Assembly: GCA_031368515.1 (NCBI GenBank)
Contig: JANMNW010000093.1
Location: 1-8,596 of the forward strand
From: CANJQH01 sp031368515
Lineage (GTDB): Bacteria; Chloroflexota; Anaerolineae; J036; Brachytrichaceae
DNA: 8,596 bases
Direction of reading: 5' to 3'
In this document: one piece after another, positions 6,389 through 8,596 of the stretch
Layout of the letters: each line of letters opens with the position of its first letter
Numbering within the stretch: the first letter of the stretch is position 1
Position numbers and translations under genes: made by a program
The notes under the pieces: generated by a model
What the model saw: only the letters and a program-made list of their open reading frames with translations
Databases searched by the model: none
Told to the model about the DNA's origin: nothing

Positions 6389-7444
6389 CTACTGGCACGG
6401 ATTTGGAACGTTTGTCTTGACGGCGCCGGACTTCAGGTCGGCGATGAGCTTGGTAGCTTTTTCCTTCACGTCGGCCGGAACCTTGGCGTCCACATCGTGG
6501 AAGGGTGCAAGGCCCACGCCCTCGTTCGACATGTCGAACACCACATTGCCTCCCTTGAAGGTGCCCTTGACCACGGCTTCAACCGCTGTGTAGGTCGCCA
6601 CATCGACGCGCTTCATGGCCGAGGTTAGCAGAATGGGCCGCGCGCCTTCGAGCGTATTCCACTGGTCCTGGTCCACGCCGATGCCAAGCACGCTTTTTCC
6701 CGCTTTGGCCTCTTCAGCGATTTTGAGCAAACCGCCGTTGCCGGTCTGTCCGCCCGCGCTGAAGATCACATCGGCCTTCTCATCGATCTGGCTCTTGGCC
6801 GTCTTGCCGCCCCATTCCGGGTCGTTGAATGCCTTTGGGCCGGGCTCCTGATATACGCCGAGCGCCTTGACATTTGGATTGGCGTATTTGGCGCCGTTTT
6901 CATAGCCCACACGGAACTTGCAAACCGGCGGGATGTTGATGCCATACACGCCGCCGACCACATTGCTCTTGGTCATCCACCCGGCGACGGCGCCGACCAG
7001 AAAGCCGGACGCATCCTCCGCAAAAAGCAGACCCATCACATTCTTGGGCGCCTTGTCGTCAAAGTAGCCGACATCAACGATGGCAATTTTGGCATTTGGG
7101 TTGGCGGCTGCGGCCTTGGCTGTGTCGTCGCCCATCAGGAAACCAACGGTGATGACCAGGTCATACCCTTCGCTAACAAACTGGTCGATGTTCTTTTGAT
7201 AGTCCGTTGGCTGCTTGGACTCGATAGCCTTGGCTTCGACGCCCAGCTCTTTGACCGCGCGCTGCACGCCGGCCCAAGCCGAAGCGTTAAAGCTCTTGTC
7301 GTCGAGCGAGCCCACGTCGGTCACCAGACCGACTCTAATCTTTCTGCCGACAGCGCCGGTGCCAGGCGTTGCCGCGCCGCCGCAGGCGGCGAGCAGCAGA
7401 CTGACGGTGAGCGCGCCAGCCATGAACAAATGAGTTTTCTTCAT
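6389..7444 (-). CDS. BMP-family nucleoside-binding lipoprotein (PnrA/BmpA-like)
   Basis: A 351-residue substrate-binding lipoprotein, the capture subunit of the ABC importer encoded downstream. Residues 1-20 are a signal peptide (KK, then a hydrophobic run) ending in the lipobox LLAAC, with Cys21 as the lipidated residue. A short flexible Gly/Ala/Thr/Pro linker follows. The BMP domain starts with KIRVGLVTDVGSLDDKSFN (residues 35-53), whose DDKSFN is the family signature and, in the known PnrA structure, part of the purine nucleoside site. Later family stretches are ITVGFLMGD, YGINIPPV, VIFSAGGQTGNGG and GIGVDQDQW. The domain has only two other cysteines, Cys175 and Cys350. The start is ATG 7444, preceded by a strong Shine-Dalgarno sequence (7449-7457). 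The gene is first of the probable operon. Relatives bind purine nucleosides; another ligand cannot be excluded. Confidence 0.95.
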   Translation of the reverse strand: MKKTHLFMAGALTVSLLLAACGGAATPGTGAVGRKIRVGLVTDVGSLDDKSFNASAWAGVQRAVKELGVEAKAIESKQPTDYQKNIDQFVSEGYDLVITVGFLMGDDTAKAAAANPNAKIAIVDVGYFDDKAPKNVMGLLFAEDASGFLVGAVAGWMTKSNVVGGVYGINIPPVCKFRVGYENGAKYANPNVKALGVYQEPGPKAFNDPEWGGKTAKSQIDEKADVIFSAGGQTGNGGLLKIAEEAKAGKSVLGIGVDQDQWNTLEGARPILLTSAMKRVDVATYTAVEAVVKGTFKGGNVVFDMSNEGVGLAPFHDVDAKVPADVKEKATKLIADLKSGAVKTNVPNPCQ

Positions 7445-7448
7445 ATGA

Positions 7449-7457
7449 CTCCTTCCT
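7449..7457 (-). promoter_or_regulatory. Strong ribosome binding site of the lipoprotein gene
   Basis: On the minus strand AGGAAGGAG ends 4 nt before ATG 7444, an extended match to the anti-Shine-Dalgarno sequence. It is the best such site in the window and settles the lipoprotein start. It fits the high expression expected of a binding protein. The 129-nt gap between the flippase stop and this gene should hold the operon promoter, but I see no convincing -35/-10 pair in it. Confidence 0.8.
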
Positions 7458-7573
7458 GTGTTTGGGAAAACCTACGTCCGAAATCCCGTCCATGTAGGCA
7501 GAATTACGTGCATGGCTTCGTCAGGATAACATTGGGCCGGGCCTGCAGGCTAGACATCTGGCTGGAAACTCGG

Positions 7574-8596
7574 TCAATGTGCCGGCGCCGGGCCGATTTT
7601 GGCGATGCGCAGCAGGGGCACCATGTAGGCGGCAGCCAGAATGACTTGACTGATCAGCCAGGCGATGCAGGCGCCGTTCAAGCCATACATCAGGCCGCCT
7701 GCGATCGGCAGGCCCAGCTCGAGCAGGCCGCCGGCGCTCACCAGACGCAGTGCGCGGCTCATACGCCCGTTGATGCGCTGCATGGTGACCCATAGGCTCT
7801 TGATCAACACCGGAAATACGGCCAGCACGATCACGCGAATGGCAAACGTCGCGGCGATGACATAGTCGTTGCCAAAGCGCTGCATCACCCAGGGCGCGGC
7901 CAGCCAGAATGCCATGCCCGCGAGTGCGCTTGCGGCAGCGCCGATCATTAACATCTGGCGCAATTTGACGCGAGCGGCATGCGGCTCGGCGTTGCCGGCC
8001 GCATACAACACGCTGGAAAAAGCAAAGGGAATGGCAAATGCCAGGCTGGTGTTGATCCAGGCCACCGAAAACATGGCGTTGTCGTGCGCGCTTAGCACCG
8101 CGGCCACCACGATCGGCACCAGCATGCCCGATATGTTCAGCGCCATGGTCAATAGGTGGTGATGCAACGCTGAGCGCGCGCCCGATTGAATGGCGGAAAA
8201 TTCGAAACGGCCGAGCTGCGGGCGCTGGCCGCGCAGCAGCCCAATGCCCAGGATCACCAATGCAGACAGCATATCGCCCAGCAACCAGGCAAGCACCATG
8301 ATCATCGGCGTCGCCGTGCCAAATGCGCCAAGGAGCGCCAGCAGCATCACCAGCCGGATCACGGCAAAAAACATGCTGCGCAACACCGTCATGCCGCCGA
8401 GCAGCAAGCCGATCAAAACTTCCTCCAACAGCAGCATGGTTGTCGTGAGCGCGGTTCCGGCTGCAAACAACGCCAGATAGGAAAGCTCCAGGCGCAGCGG
8501 CGCAAGCGTGCCGATCAACAGCGGTGCAAGTGCGGCAAAGAGCGTGCCAAGGATCATGCTTGGGTGTGCGTATGGCCGCCTTCTGACTGAAGAGGC
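7574..8596 (-). CDS. MOP-superfamily flippase, Wzx/PST-like (partial at 5' end)
   Basis: A multi-pass membrane protein of which the C-terminal 340 residues are seen. The reading frame is open to the right edge of the window, so the gene begins outside; an internal ATG at 8557 is probably not the start. It resembles polysaccharide/lipopolysaccharide biosynthesis flippases, which move lipid-linked oligosaccharides across the inner membrane. About nine or ten hydrophobic segments are visible. The segment AMFSVAWINTSLAFAIPFAF followed by VLYAAGNAEP, and later AVFPVLIKSLWVTMQRINGRM, are features I recognise from this group. Full-length members have about 400-500 residues and 12-14 helices, so roughly the first 100 residues are missing. 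It has the same direction as the importer genes but a 129-nt gap and no functional link to them. The exact substrate is unknown. Confidence 0.75.
   Translation of the reverse strand, partial: ASSVRRRPYAHPSMILGTLFAALAPLLIGTLAPLRLELSYLALFAAGTALTTTMLLLEEVLIGLLLGGMTVLRSMFFAVIRLVMLLALLGAFGTATPMIMVLAWLLGDMLSALVILGIGLLRGQRPQLGRFEFSAIQSGARSALHHHLLTMALNISGMLVPIVVAAVLSAHDNAMFSVAWINTSLAFAIPFAFSSVLYAAGNAEPHAARVKLRQMLMIGAAASALAGMAFWLAAPWVMQRFGNDYVIAATFAIRVIVLAVFPVLIKSLWVTMQRINGRMSRALRLVSAGGLLELGLPIAGGLMYGLNGACIAWLISQVILAAAYMVPLLRIAKIGPAPAH

Noticed and set aside
7471..7497. CCTAC...GTAGG inverted repeat upstream of the lipoprotein gene as an operator or riboswitch
   Set aside because: Only 5 bp of pairing around a 17-base loop. 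I see no purine riboswitch core, and the gap is too short and too little structured to claim one.
7541..7550. GCCTGCAGGC palindrome after the flippase gene as a terminator
   Set aside because: It is a self-complementary decamer with no loop and no T-run; it cannot form a normal terminator hairpin and is common by chance at this GC content.

Overview
The window looks like ordinary chromosomal DNA from a GC-rich bacterium. The makeup of the nucleoside transporter operon, the lipoprotein substrate binder and the word-repeat hairpins between genes make a Chloroflexota-type organism my best guess. That guess rests on general resemblance, not on a marker gene, and is weak.

Layout. Positions 1-394 hold no intact gene. 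They contain the 5' remnant of a VOC/glyoxalase-family gene (minus strand, about 113-218), a 9-bp tandem repeat beside a perfect TATAAT, and a 105-bp imperfect hairpin (251-355) that resembles a MITE or two facing insertion-sequence ends. One plus-strand gene follows, a class-III PLP aminotransferase (395-1750). Everything downstream is on the minus strand. Read in transcription order from the right edge, it comprises a MOP/Wzx-type flippase cut by the window edge (8596-7574), a BMP/PnrA-type nucleoside-binding lipoprotein (7444-6389), a double-domain ABC ATPase (6302-4725), two inner-membrane permeases (4728-3652 and 3591-2668), and formyltetrahydrofolate deformylase PurU (2626-1763). The aminotransferase and purU converge with 12 bp between them.

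How the genes fit together. The lipoprotein, ATPase and two permeases form a complete BmpA/NupA-NupB-NupC-type ABC importer, whose known members take up purine nucleosides. ATPase and first permease overlap by ATGA, so they are probably translationally coupled. purU starts 41 nt after the last permease and is probably co-transcribed. It releases formate and free THF from 10-formyl-THF, so uptake of ready-made purines and control of the one-carbon pool for de novo purine synthesis may sit in one transcript.

The two larger gaps inside the operon (6303-6388 and 3592-3651) each hold a strong stem-loop built from short words repeated on both strands. These hairpins, the element at 251-355 and the purU linkage are the parts most worth a second look. 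I found no CRISPR array, tRNA, rRNA, riboswitch or defence system, and no convincing new multi-gene system.
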